Shown here one piece after another: positions 8,857 to 19,222 of a DNA stretch of 48,984 nt. The position numbers and the translations under genes are program-made. The stretch spans positions 1 to 48,984 of the forward strand of contig JALSLI010000122.1 of NCBI GenBank assembly GCA_026988395.1, read 5' to 3'. The DNA comes from Flavobacteriaceae bacterium. GTDB taxonomy: Bacteria; Bacteroidota; Bacteroidia; Flavobacteriales; Flavobacteriaceae. Each line of letters begins with the position of its first letter. The first letter of the stretch is position 1. Under the pieces are notes generated by a model. The model saw only the letters and a list, made by a program, of their open reading frames with translations. It was not told where the DNA came from and did not search any database.

Positions 8857-11294
8857 TTTTCTTTAGCATTTAATAATGTAGTTACTAACCTTAACTCAAA
8901 ATATGAATAGTCATCGTTTAATTTAGTTTTTAAATCACTTAGACTTTCAAAAGAAATTTTACGTACCTTTTTTTGTAAAGTTTCGTATTTATCGACATCC
9001 ATTAAATCGGAAACAGAGACTTGTTTTGTTGGTATGAAATATAATAAATGGTTTTGAATGGTATTGGTGGTTAATTCTCTTTCTTTTGCAATTTCAGCAA
9101 TACTTTTTCCTTCTTTAAATAAGTTTAAAGAAAGTTCTTTAGTGTTTGTTTTGGCTTGTTTTTTTGGTTTTTCTGCAACCTCATCAAAATCAATTTTAAA
9201 ATTAGTGTTAATCTTGTTTTCTTTTCTATAATGATTTATAGCCTCCAAGATTTCTTCGCCGTATTTAGCAGTACGCACTTTACCAAATCCGCTTATTTGT
9301 TGTAATTCTTTTTTATTGGTTGGTAGGTATTTACACAATTCAAAAAGAGAGCTTTGTTTAAAAATCGCAAAAGCGGGAACATCTTCTTGATCGGCCAAAA
9401 CCATACGTAATTCACGTAATTCTTCAAACAAAACAGGATGTTCGGTACTAATTACTTCTTTACGTTTTTTCTTGGTTTTTTTCTTTATCTCAATAACCGA
9501 TTTCGCTCTAATGTCTAAAAATTTTGTTAGACTAAAACCTTCTTTTAAACCATTTAAAAGAGTTATTTTTGTCACTGTAAGCTCTTCTAAAATTTCTAAT
9601 TGTTTGCTTAAATCTTTATCAATTTGCTGATTATCGGTTACATACGATAAACTATATAACGGAGTTTTAATATTTATTGCTGTTTGTTCTAAAAAATAAT
9701 GAATTCCCTTTGTAATTCTTTCTTTAATAGTAGCTTCTTTGGTAATATCTGTAATCGATTCGCTTAATAGAATAATCTGTTTTTTGAAAGTATTACTCAC
9801 TTTTAAAAACGATGCAACGGTATCTTTAATTTGTTGTGCCGGAGTGATTACATTTCCGGTAATAACCGAAGAGTTTTTATAATAAATATCCAAAAGTCTG
9901 TTTGCAGGATACAAAAACGGATAATAATTAAAAAGCTCTACGATACAATTTAATTGATATTCTTTTTCGGCTTCTTTTAATATTTTTTCATTTGGCTTTT
10001 CTTTTTCAATCGTATCGGTAAACAAAGTAACTTTATTGTCATTGATAATACTTCTACTTGAAATAGGTGTTTTTAAAATAATGCCTTCCAGGGTTTTACA
10101 CCTACTTAAAGCAACATAGGTTTGTCCGTGAGCAAAAGAAGCTTCTGCATCGATTATGGCTTTTTCAAAAGTTAAACCTTGACTTTTATGAATGGTAATT
10201 GCCCAAGCCAAACGCAACGGAATTTGTGTAAAAGAACCTTCGGTTTTTTCGGAGATGGCTTTGGTTTCTTCATCTATGGTGTACGAAACGTTTTCCCATG
10301 TTTCAGGTTTTACTTCAATTTCAAAATCATCTTCTTTACATTTTACAAAAATCGTATCTTTTGTAATGTGTGTAATCGTACCTATTTTACCGTTATAATA
10401 TTGTTTTTCAAAAGAGCTGTCGTTTTTTATAAACATTACTTGTGCTCCTTTTTTTAAGGTAAGTTTTTTGTCGGTTGGATAGGCGTATTCGTTAAATTTA
10501 CCGATTACTTTTGCCGAAAAATTATGTGCTTTTGTCGTTAATTTATCTAATTCGTTTTGGTTTATCGTATTTGCACGATTATTATGTGTGGTAAGTGTAA
10601 TATAACCATCATCTTTATTAGGATTAAAATTTGGCTGGTATCGTTCATTTAAAATTTTAATCGATTTTTCAGAAAGTTTATCGTTTCTTATTTCATTTAA
10701 AATGGTAATGAATCTTTCGTCATCTTGACGGTAAATCTTTTTTAATTCGATTTTTACGGCGTTGCTTTGTTTAAAGGAATTACTACTAAAAAAATATGCG
10801 TTTTCATAATGATTTTTAAGCAACTGCCATTCGTTTGGTTTTATAATTGGTGCTAATTGTTGCAAATCGCCAATCATTAATACTTGCACACCGCCAAACA
10901 CTTTATTTCTATCGCGATAGCGACGTAAAACTTGGTCGATACCATCTAATAAATCGGCTCTTACCATAGAAATTTCGTCGATAACCAATAAATCCATTGA
11001 ACGGATAATATTTATTTTGGTTTTACTAAATTTATGTTTAAATCCGGTTCTGCGTTGCATTTCACCGGGAATTATCGGGCCAAAAGGCATCTGAAAAAAC
11101 GAATGAATCGTTACTCCTTTTGCATTAATAGCGGCAACACCTGTTGGAGCAACCACAACCAAACGTTTATTGGATTCGGTTTTAATTTTATGTAAAAAAG
11201 TAGTTTTTCCGGTACCTGCTTTTCCGGTAAGGAAAATACTTTTACCTGTTTTTTCTACAAAATTCCACGCTAAATCCAATTCGGGATTCTTCAT
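8853..11294 (-). CDS. PIF1/RecD-like helicase with C-terminal HRDC and helix-turn-helix domains
   Basis: Walker A FLTGKAGTGKTTFL, VIDEISMV, GDLQQLAPI, LAWAITIHKSQGLTFEKAIID. HRDC-like ISGFGKVRTAKYG and HTH-like LNLFKEGKSIAEIAKERELTTNTIQNHL. Confidence 0.9.
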   Translation of the reverse strand: MKNPELDLAWNFVEKTGKSIFLTGKAGTGKTTFLHKIKTESNKRLVVVAPTGVAAINAKGVTIHSFFQMPFGPIIPGEMQRRTGFKHKFSKTKINIIRSMDLLVIDEISMVRADLLDGIDQVLRRYRDRNKVFGGVQVLMIGDLQQLAPIIKPNEWQLLKNHYENAYFFSSNSFKQSNAVKIELKKIYRQDDERFITILNEIRNDKLSEKSIKILNERYQPNFNPNKDDGYITLTTHNNRANTINQNELDKLTTKAHNFSAKVIGKFNEYAYPTDKKLTLKKGAQVMFIKNDSSFEKQYYNGKIGTITHITKDTIFVKCKEDDFEIEVKPETWENVSYTIDEETKAISEKTEGSFTQIPLRLAWAITIHKSQGLTFEKAIIDAEASFAHGQTYVALSRCKTLEGIILKTPISSRSIINDNKVTLFTDTIEKEKPNEKILKEAEKEYQLNCIVELFNYYPFLYPANRLLDIYYKNSSVITGNVITPAQQIKDTVASFLKVSNTFKKQIILLSESITDITKEATIKERITKGIHYFLEQTAINIKTPLYSLSYVTDNQQIDKDLSKQLEILEELTVTKITLLNGLKEGFSLTKFLDIRAKSVIEIKKKTKKKRKEVISTEHPVLFEELRELRMVLADQEDVPAFAIFKQSSLFELCKYLPTNKKELQQISGFGKVRTAKYGEEILEAINHYRKENKINTNFKIDFDEVAEKPKKQAKTNTKELSLNLFKEGKSIAEIAKERELTTNTIQNHLLYFIPTKQVSVSDLMDVDKYETLQKKVRKISFESLSDLKTKLNDDYSYFELRLVTTLLNAKEN

Positions 11295-11377
11295 TTTTAG
11301 CAATTTGTTGTTTTAATAAAAACAAAGGTACGGATTCTATTTTGTTTTTATTTTTTTATTATATAAATTACTGTTTT

Positions 11378-12649
11378 TTAATAATTTATCTCCTCAAACT
11401 TTTTTACCACATCGCTATGGCTTACGGGTTTGTCTTTAAAATAATCCAATAAAATAGCGGTTTGTTCTTTGGTTGCGTTTAATTGCTTAATAATATTATT
11501 TAGGTGCATTTTCATATGGCCGCTTTGTATTCCCGTTGTTGTTAATGCACGTAAAGCGGCAAAATTTTGTGCCAATCCAACACAAGCAACTACCTGCATT
11601 AATTCTTCTGCCGAAGGATTTCCTAAAATTTCCAAACTTAATTTTGCTAATGGATGGATTTTAGTCATTCCGCCAACAGTGCCAAGAGCTAGCGGAATTT
11701 CCAACCAGAAGGAAAATATGCCATTTTCGATCTTTCCTCCCGAAAGGCTTTTGTATTTTCCGGTTCTTGCCGCATAGGCGTGAACACCTGCTTCAACGGC
11801 TCTAAAATCATTTCCGGTTGCTAAAACTACCGCATCGATACCGTTCATTATTCCTTTGTTGTGTGTTACGGCTCTATGAACCTCCGCATTAGCGATATTT
11901 AGTGCTTGGATAAATTTTTCGGCATAATGTTGTGCATCTTTTTCATATAATTCTTCTACTTTGCAACTGACTTCTGCTCGCACACGACAATCCGGCACAT
12001 AATTAGATAAAATACTCATTACAATTTGGATATCATCGTTTTTAAATGCTTTTGCCATTGCTTCTAAAACGGAATTGATAAAATTAGCTCCCATGCTGTC
12101 TTTTGTATCAAACGTAACGTGTAATTGGTAGTAATTATCTAATTCATTGGTTTTATCACGTAATTCGATATCTACGATTCCTCCTCCACGTTTACGCATA
12201 TTTTTGGTAATCGAATCGGTTGCTTTATACAAATCATTTTTCTTTTTATTAAAATATTCTTTTAACGAATTAAAATCTCCTTTATACATAAAATGTACTT
12301 GTCCGATTTTTGTGGTACCTAAAACAGTCGCTTTAAAACCACCTTTATCACTCCAAAATTTGGCAACCAGAGCGGCGGCGGCAACTACCGAAGATTCTTC
12401 GATAACCATTGGTACGGTATAATTTTTTTCGTTTATCGTAAAATTCGGTGCAACGGCATATGGCATATAAAAATTAGAAATGGTATTTTCTATAAAATCA
12501 TCGTGTAGCTCCTGTAATTTTTTATCTTGGTTCCAATAACTTTCTAATATTTTTTTCCCTTCTTCTTTATCATGGAAATAATTATCGGCAAGCCATTGAA
12601 TTTTTTCTTGTTTTGGTAATTTGGAAAAACCTTGTATCTTCTTAAACAT
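11378..12649 (-). CDS. mvaA: Hydroxymethylglutaryl-CoA reductase, class II type
   Basis: FSKLPKQEKIQWLA, RAVTHNKGIMNGIDAVVLATGNDFRAVEAG, GTVGGMTKIHPLAKLSLEILG. Confidence 0.93.
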   Translation of the reverse strand: MFKKIQGFSKLPKQEKIQWLADNYFHDKEEGKKILESYWNQDKKLQELHDDFIENTISNFYMPYAVAPNFTINEKNYTVPMVIEESSVVAAAALVAKFWSDKGGFKATVLGTTKIGQVHFMYKGDFNSLKEYFNKKKNDLYKATDSITKNMRKRGGGIVDIELRDKTNELDNYYQLHVTFDTKDSMGANFINSVLEAMAKAFKNDDIQIVMSILSNYVPDCRVRAEVSCKVEELYEKDAQHYAEKFIQALNIANAEVHRAVTHNKGIMNGIDAVVLATGNDFRAVEAGVHAYAARTGKYKSLSGGKIENGIFSFWLEIPLALGTVGGMTKIHPLAKLSLEILGNPSAEELMQVVACVGLAQNFAALRALTTTGIQSGHMKMHLNNIIKQLNATKEQTAILLDYFKDKPVSHSDVVKKFEEINY

Positions 12650-12784
12650 CTGCTGTTTTATTTATATTTATTGCTTGGCAATTTTAATAAAAATCTTTGT
12701 TATGGAAGGGTTATATTATGAAAAAAACAAAATTTATAGGTCATATTTGTTTAAAATTTAGTAAAATTGGACTTTAATTTATAA

Positions 12785-15004
12785 ATGATGCAAAAGTTTT
12801 TAGTAATTATTCTTTCGTCACTATTTATTTTTAGCTGTACTGCTCAAAAAAATACGACAAAAACAAATCCTAACTCTTCAATTTCCACTACTTTAAATCC
12901 GGATTCTAAAAAAATCACCTTAGAGGATATTTGGCAAAAAGGTACTTTTAGAGGTAAATACCTTGGTGGATTTCAATCGATGAAAAATGGTGATTATTAC
13001 GTAGTCATTAACAATCGCGGTACACAATTAGATAAATATAGCTACAAAACATTAAATAAAATTACCACTTTAATCGATGCAAATGACCTTAACGGAATTG
13101 CTAACCTCTACGATTACAATTTTAGTGATGATGAAACCAAAGTTTTAATTGGTACACAACAAAAACAAATTTATCGTTATTCGCAAACCGCTGTTTATTA
13201 TGTGTACGATTTAAAAACCAAAAATTTGTCGCTTTTAACCGATAAAAGAATTCAAGAACCTACTTTTTCGCCTGACGGAAAAAAGGTTGCTTATATGTTT
13301 GCTAATAACTTATACATCAAAAATTTAGAAAATAATAAAATTACGCAAATTACATTTGACGGAAAGAAAAATAAAATCATTAACGGTATTTCCGATTGGG
13401 TTTACGAGGAAGAATTTGGTTTTGTTCGTGCTTTTCAATGGAATAAAAAATCGGATAAACTGGCGTATATTAAATTTGATGAAAGTGAAGTGCCGGAATT
13501 TTCTATGACCGTTTTCGGAAAAAACCTCTATCCGAAAATAAATACCTTTAAATACCCGAAAGCAGGCGAAAAAAACGCCAAAGTTTCTTTACATTTATAC
13601 AACTTAAACAACCAACAAAACTTAACCGTTAATCTTGCCAAAGATGCACAATACTATTTGCCTAGAATAAAATGGACAAATCAAGATGTGCTTTCGGTAA
13701 TTACTTTAAACAGACATCAAAACAACCTTAATCTAATTTTTGTAGATGCCGAAACGCTACAACACAAAATTATTTTAAACGAAACCGATAATGCATATAT
13801 CGATATTACCGACAATCTAACCTTTTTAAAAGATGATTCTTTTATTTGGACAAGCGAACAAGACGGTTGGAATCATATTTATCACTATTCGGCAAGCGGA
13901 AAGCTGATAAATCAAGTAACCAAAGGAAAATGGGAAGTAACAGCATATTACGGTTATGATGCAAAAACCAATCGTGTTTTTTACCAATCTACACAAGATG
14001 GATCCATTAACCGAAGTGTGTATTCTATCAATTTAGACGGCAGTAATCCAAAAAAATTAAATAGTAAAATAGGAACAAATTCCGCTGCTTTTAGTCCGAG
14101 TTACACCTATTACATTAACACCTTTTCCAATGCAGAAACACCAACGATATACACATTAAATGACGGTAAAACCGGAAAAGAAATCAAAGAAATAATCAAT
14201 AATTCCTCTGTTTTAGATAAACTAAAAGAATACAACATAGGTAAAAAAGAATTTAGCACCATCACTACAAAAGACGGCACTTTTAATATGTGGATGATTA
14301 AACCCACAGATTTTGATCCTACTAAAAAATATCCTTTATTTATGTTTCAATATTCCGGTCCCGGAAGTCAGCAAGTAGCTAATCGCTGGTATTACTCCAA
14401 CGATTGGTGGTATTTTATGCTGGCACAGCAAGGTTATGTTATAGCATGTATAGACGGAAGAGGAACCGGTTTTAAAGGAGCAGCTTTTAAAAAAGTAACC
14501 TACAAACAATTAGGAAAATACGAAATCATTGACCAAATAGAATCTGCAAAAGAACTTGCTAAAAAACCTTTTATTGATGAAAATAGAATCGGAATTTGGG
14601 GTTGGTCTTTTGGAGGATATATGTCATCTTTGGCAATTACCAAAGGAGCAAATACGTTTAAAATGGCAATTGCCGTTGCTCCGGTAACATCATGGCGTTT
14701 TTACGATACCATTTATACCGAAAGATATTTACAAACACCACAAGAAAATCCGAGTGGTTATGATGATAATTCGCCTATAAATTTTACAGATAAAATAAAA
14801 GGAAAATATTTATTAGTTCATGGTACAGGAGATGATAATGTACACATTCAAAATAGCATGCGAATGATAGATGCAATGGTAGAAAGCAACAAACAATTTG
14901 ATTTATTACTATATCCCGATCGTACACATAGTATTTACAGTACACGAAATGATCGATTACATCTATATACCAAAATGACCGATTTTATTCATAAAAATCT
15001 GTAA
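12785..15004 (+). CDS. S9 family dipeptidyl peptidase IV-like protease
   Basis: N-terminal lipobox-like FIFSCTAQK, DPP4-type WVYEEEFGF, GWSFGGYMSSLA catalytic serine, VHGTGDDNVHIQN, RTHSIY. Confidence 0.93.
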   Translation: MMQKFLVIILSSLFIFSCTAQKNTTKTNPNSSISTTLNPDSKKITLEDIWQKGTFRGKYLGGFQSMKNGDYYVVINNRGTQLDKYSYKTLNKITTLIDANDLNGIANLYDYNFSDDETKVLIGTQQKQIYRYSQTAVYYVYDLKTKNLSLLTDKRIQEPTFSPDGKKVAYMFANNLYIKNLENNKITQITFDGKKNKIINGISDWVYEEEFGFVRAFQWNKKSDKLAYIKFDESEVPEFSMTVFGKNLYPKINTFKYPKAGEKNAKVSLHLYNLNNQQNLTVNLAKDAQYYLPRIKWTNQDVLSVITLNRHQNNLNLIFVDAETLQHKIILNETDNAYIDITDNLTFLKDDSFIWTSEQDGWNHIYHYSASGKLINQVTKGKWEVTAYYGYDAKTNRVFYQSTQDGSINRSVYSINLDGSNPKKLNSKIGTNSAAFSPSYTYYINTFSNAETPTIYTLNDGKTGKEIKEIINNSSVLDKLKEYNIGKKEFSTITTKDGTFNMWMIKPTDFDPTKKYPLFMFQYSGPGSQQVANRWYYSNDWWYFMLAQQGYVIACIDGRGTGFKGAAFKKVTYKQLGKYEIIDQIESAKELAKKPFIDENRIGIWGWSFGGYMSSLAITKGANTFKMAIAVAPVTSWRFYDTIYTERYLQTPQENPSGYDDNSPINFTDKIKGKYLLVHGTGDDNVHIQNSMRMIDAMVESNKQFDLLLYPDRTHSIYSTRNDRLHLYTKMTDFIHKNL

Positions 15005-15123
15005 ACCAAAAAATAACAATTAATCACAAAAGCAAAAACCTTATAACAAGTTTATGATAATTTTTGAATTGAATAATTAAATTAAGATATTGCAAGCGAT
15101 TTAAACCATAAAAGAAATAATTT

Positions 15124-16704
15124 ATGAATACAACAACTTTAAAACCACATCAAAAAGAACTATTTGGACATCCAATAGGTTTGTACGTATTGTTTTTTAC
15201 TGAAATGTGGGAACGCTTTTCGTATTATGGAATGCGGGCAATTTTAGTAATTTATATGATTGCTAAAGCTACCAGTGAAAACGGCCCCGGTCTTGGATGG
15301 ACAAAAGTAGAAGCATTAAAACTTTATGGATGGTATGTAATGTTAGTTTATGTAGTTTCTATTCCGGGAGGAATTATTGCCGATCGATATTTAGGACAAA
15401 AAAAAGCTGTAATGCTAGGTGCTAGTATTTTAGTATTAGGACATAGTATCTTAGCTATTGATGCCGAATGGGCATTTTTTACAGGATTAGGCTTAATTAT
15501 TTTAGGTGTTGGTTTTTTAAAGCCTAATATTTCTACCATGGTTGGAGGATTATATAAAAAAGGAGATATCCGTAGAGATAAAGGATTTTCCATTTTTTAT
15601 ATTGGTATTAACCTTGGCTCTTTACTTGCCACATCATTAATAGGCTTGGTAGTTGCTAAATGGGGTTGGCATGCAGGTTTTGGTATGGCAGGGATTGCTA
15701 TGCTTTTTGGATTAATGGTTTATATTTGGGGACAAAAATACATTGCACATGTAGGTAATAAACCAACGGAAGCACAAAAAAAAGACGATATTTCTTTTAA
15801 ACAATTATTTGTTGATTTGATAAACTCACCTTTACAATTTACGATTTTTTTAATTTTAGCAGCTCTTTCTATTTATGCAGGTTATACTTTTGAAGGAATT
15901 GATCATTGGGCATACGGTCTTTTATTTCTGTTTCTATCAATAGTTACCGGAATGCTAATGATGATTTATAAAAACTTAGAATCACAAGTAGAAAAGGATC
16001 GATTTTTAGTTTTATTACTTTCTTTTTTAATTGTTATCGTATTTTGGGGAGCCTTTGAACAAGCCGGAGGTTTAATGTCTATTTATACTGAAGAAAAAAC
16101 CAATCGTTTCTTGTTTGGATATGAAATTCCAACGCCAATGTTTCAAGGGTTAAACGCAGGGTTTATACTGCTTTTGGCAGTGCCAATAGCAAACTGGTGG
16201 GCAAAACGTAAATTAAAAGGAAAAGAAGCTTCTTCATTATTTAAAATGGCTGTTGGAACTATAATTATGGGATTAGGATTTGTTTTTATGGTGTTTGCTG
16301 TTAGAGATTATGAAACTTATGGAAAATCTGCAATGATCTGGCTGGTTTTAGCATATCTATTTCACACAATAGGTGAATTATCATCATCGCCTGTTTCTTT
16401 ATCCTTTATTACAAAATTAGCTCCTGTAAAATATGCTTCATTAATGATGGGAGTTTATTTTGCCGCAACAGGTTTAGGAGGAAAAGTAGCCGGAATTTTA
16501 GGTGAAAAATCAGCTAAATATGGTGATTATACTATTTTTGCCGGTATTACCATTTTTACCGTTGCTTTTGGTTTATTGGTAATTGCATTTTTAAAACCTC
16601 TAAAACGCTTAACGCACGGAGCTGAAGATGATGAACACGAATTAGATGAAACTGAGTTATTAGAAGATAATGAAGGTTTTGAAATCGAAAAATTTGAAGA
16701 ATAA
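15124..16704 (+). CDS. POT/PTR family peptide MFS transporter (copy 1)
   Basis: HPIGLYVLFFTEMWERFSYYGMRAILVIYM and FYIGINLGSLLAT POT signatures. Confidence 0.93.
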   Translation: MNTTTLKPHQKELFGHPIGLYVLFFTEMWERFSYYGMRAILVIYMIAKATSENGPGLGWTKVEALKLYGWYVMLVYVVSIPGGIIADRYLGQKKAVMLGASILVLGHSILAIDAEWAFFTGLGLIILGVGFLKPNISTMVGGLYKKGDIRRDKGFSIFYIGINLGSLLATSLIGLVVAKWGWHAGFGMAGIAMLFGLMVYIWGQKYIAHVGNKPTEAQKKDDISFKQLFVDLINSPLQFTIFLILAALSIYAGYTFEGIDHWAYGLLFLFLSIVTGMLMMIYKNLESQVEKDRFLVLLLSFLIVIVFWGAFEQAGGLMSIYTEEKTNRFLFGYEIPTPMFQGLNAGFILLLAVPIANWWAKRKLKGKEASSLFKMAVGTIIMGLGFVFMVFAVRDYETYGKSAMIWLVLAYLFHTIGELSSSPVSLSFITKLAPVKYASLMMGVYFAATGLGGKVAGILGEKSAKYGDYTIFAGITIFTVAFGLLVIAFLKPLKRLTHGAEDDEHELDETELLEDNEGFEIEKFEE

Positions 16705-16728
16705 ATAGTAAACTTAGATAAATAAATT

Positions 16729-18510
16729 ATGGATACAACAAAAGATGATTTTTTTAAAAACAGTGTATTAGGACATCCTGCCGGATTGTTCGTGCTGTTT
16801 TTTACCGAAATGTGGGAGCGTTTTTCGTATTACGGAATGCGTGTTTTATTGGTATTATTTTTAACTTCTGCCTCAACCGGTTTTAATCCCGGATGGGCTT
16901 GGGATAGAAAAGCGGCTTTAGCCCTTTTTGGTACTTATGCCAGTTTGGTTTATATCACTCCTATTCTTGGTGGATGGCTTGCAGATAACAAAATTGGTTA
17001 TAAAATGGCTGTTGTTTATGGTGCTGTTATTATGACCTTAGGACATCTGTTTATGGCTTTTGAAACCGAAAATTTTCTATATTTGGGTTTGCTTTTCCTT
17101 ATTTTAGGAAACGGTCTTTTTAAACCAAATATGACATCCATTATCTCACATATGTATAAAGAACATCCCGAAAAGAAAGATGGTGCTTTTACCTTATTTT
17201 ATATGGGTGTAAACGCAGGTGCTTTTTTAGGTATTTTATTATGTGGTACAATTGGTGAGAAATATAGTTGGTCTTACGGTTTTGGTCTTGCCGGAGTTTT
17301 TATGTTTTTAGGGATGTTACAATTCTATTTTGCTCAACCTTTATTTGGACATATAGGCGATAAACCAAAAGAAGCTGAATTAGGTGAAACTAAATCTACC
17401 GAAATTTTAGAAGAAGGTGAAACCGGATTAAATCATTTTACACTAGTAGATAAAATATTAATGGTAGTAAGTGCCGTATTAGGAATTTTATATTTAATAA
17501 ACGATCCTTTATACGAAATTTCTAAAATGAAAGGATATGAAAACCCTATAAACTTATTTCCTTTTAATGTTGGTGATTTAAGTGGACAAAACTTTGCAAT
17601 TATCGTTGCTTTAATTTCCTTTTTAATATTAATAACCGGCAGAATTATACGTTATTCTACCGTTGTTCGTGATAGAATGATTGCCGTTGCTATATTTGCT
17701 TTATTTACCGTGTTTTTCTGGGCTTCTTTTGAACAAGCCGCAGGATCGATGAATATTTTTGCGAAAGATTATACCGGTAGAATGCTGGATGGCGGTTTTG
17801 CTCTGAGCTTTAAAATAATTAATACGTTAATTTATATTATTCCTTTAGCAATTATCTCTTGGGTATTAATCAAATTAATAATGGTTTCTTATGAACAAAT
17901 ACCTATCTCTAACACAATTTTAGGTACTAGTTTTGTTATTATTTGGGGAATTGTATTGTACCTTCTTTATAAGGAATTTTTAGAAGATAAAACCGAAATC
18001 CCTGCATCGTGGTTTAATATATTAAACTCACTTTATATCATCGCTTTTGCACCATTGTTTACCAAATGGTGGGAAAGTAAATACAATCCAAGCGCAGCTG
18101 TTAAGTACGGTTTAGGATTAATCTTATTAGGTGTTGGTTTTGGTGTATTGGCTTTAGGATCTACAACTATTCCGCAAGGAGCAATGACCGCAACAGTTAG
18201 TATTATGTGGTTGGTTTTTGCTTATTTATTCCATACTTTAGGAGAATTATGTTTATCTCCTGTAGGACTTTCATACGTAAGTAAATTAGTTCCGGGAAGA
18301 ATGATTGCTATGATGTTTGGAGTTTGGTATATTGCCGTAGCAATTGGTAATAAATTAGCAGGAAAAATGGGTGGAATGATCGATGAAATCACCAAAGAAT
18401 ATTCAATGACTACCTTCTTTTTAATCTTTACACTTATTCCTATTGGATTAGGTTTATTAGCAATGTTATTAAATCCGTTATTAAAAAAATTAATGCACGG
18501 TGTGCGATAA
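16729..18510 (+). CDS. POT/PTR family peptide MFS transporter (copy 2)
   Basis: HPAGLFVLFFTEMWERFSYYGMRVLLVLF and FYMGVNAGAFLGILLCG. Paralogous to the preceding gene. Confidence 0.93.
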   Translation: MDTTKDDFFKNSVLGHPAGLFVLFFTEMWERFSYYGMRVLLVLFLTSASTGFNPGWAWDRKAALALFGTYASLVYITPILGGWLADNKIGYKMAVVYGAVIMTLGHLFMAFETENFLYLGLLFLILGNGLFKPNMTSIISHMYKEHPEKKDGAFTLFYMGVNAGAFLGILLCGTIGEKYSWSYGFGLAGVFMFLGMLQFYFAQPLFGHIGDKPKEAELGETKSTEILEEGETGLNHFTLVDKILMVVSAVLGILYLINDPLYEISKMKGYENPINLFPFNVGDLSGQNFAIIVALISFLILITGRIIRYSTVVRDRMIAVAIFALFTVFFWASFEQAAGSMNIFAKDYTGRMLDGGFALSFKIINTLIYIIPLAIISWVLIKLIMVSYEQIPISNTILGTSFVIIWGIVLYLLYKEFLEDKTEIPASWFNILNSLYIIAFAPLFTKWWESKYNPSAAVKYGLGLILLGVGFGVLALGSTTIPQGAMTATVSIMWLVFAYLFHTLGELCLSPVGLSYVSKLVPGRMIAMMFGVWYIAVAIGNKLAGKMGGMIDEITKEYSMTTFFLIFTLIPIGLGLLAMLLNPLLKKLMHGVR

Positions 18511-18533
18511 ATTTAAAAAAATATAACACTCTT

Positions 18534-18571
18534 AAAAGCAGTATTAAAGGATATTTAATACTGCTTTTTTG
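18534..18571 (+). terminator. Intrinsic terminator after POT pair
   Basis: AAAAGCAGTATTAAA-ggata-TTTAATACTGCTTTTTT. Confidence 0.85.
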
Positions 18572-18643
18572 TTCTCGAAAAATATTTGTAATTTCGGCAC
18601 GTAAATTGCTTCTTACCTAAAAGAACAAAAAACAGCATATAAA

Positions 18644-19096
18644 ATGAAAAAAATAATTATTGCATTTGTATTACTATTATCCATTACTACATTTGCACAA
18701 GAAACCGAATGGTTAACAGATTATAATAAAGCAGCAAAATTATCCATTAAAAAAAACAAACCAATTTTAGCAAACTTTACCGGTAGCGATTGGTGTGGTT
18801 GGTGTAAAGTGTTAAAAAAAGAAGTTTTTAATACCCCTGAGTTTGCTAAATGGGCAAAAAAGAATGTTATTTTATTAGAAGTAGATTTCCCTAGAAAAAC
18901 CAAATTATCCCCTGAATTACAAAAACAAAATTACGCCTTACAACGTGCCTTTGGAGTAAGAGGTTACCCCACAATTTGGCTTTTTGAACCCGGAAAAGGA
19001 GATAATCCAAAACAAGATATTAAACCACTTGGCAAAACCGGTTACATACGTGGCGGTTTTCAAAAATGGGTAGCTACTCTTAATAAATATTTGTAA
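18644..19096 (+). CDS. Secreted thioredoxin-family protein
   Basis: Signal peptide MKKIIIAFVLLLSITTFAQ, ANFTGSDWCGWCKVLKKEVF (CxxC), and cis-Pro region FGVRGYPTIW. Confidence 0.9.
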   Translation: MKKIIIAFVLLLSITTFAQETEWLTDYNKAAKLSIKKNKPILANFTGSDWCGWCKVLKKEVFNTPEFAKWAKKNVILLEVDFPRKTKLSPELQKQNYALQRAFGVRGYPTIWLFEPGKGDNPKQDIKPLGKTGYIRGGFQKWVATLNKYL

Positions 19097-19116
19097 TATA
19101 TTTTTTTTAAACAATA

Positions 19117-19156
19117 AAGTGTTGGTATTGCTAAAAGCAACACCAACACTTCTTGT
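19117..19156 (+). terminator. Intrinsic terminator hairpin
   Basis: AAGTGTTGGTATTGCT-aaa-AGCAACACCAACACTT, a 16-bp stem with one G-T pair. Confidence 0.65.
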
Positions 19157-19222
19157 TTACAGTTAAACCAAAATTATACAAAAAAATAATGTACATTTGT
19201 TTTCATTGATTTTTATCTGTTT

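Noticed and set aside
10179-10457. Plus-strand ORFs inside the helicase gene
   Set aside because: They overlap a well-supported minus-strand gene and show low-complexity Phe/Cys-rich composition.
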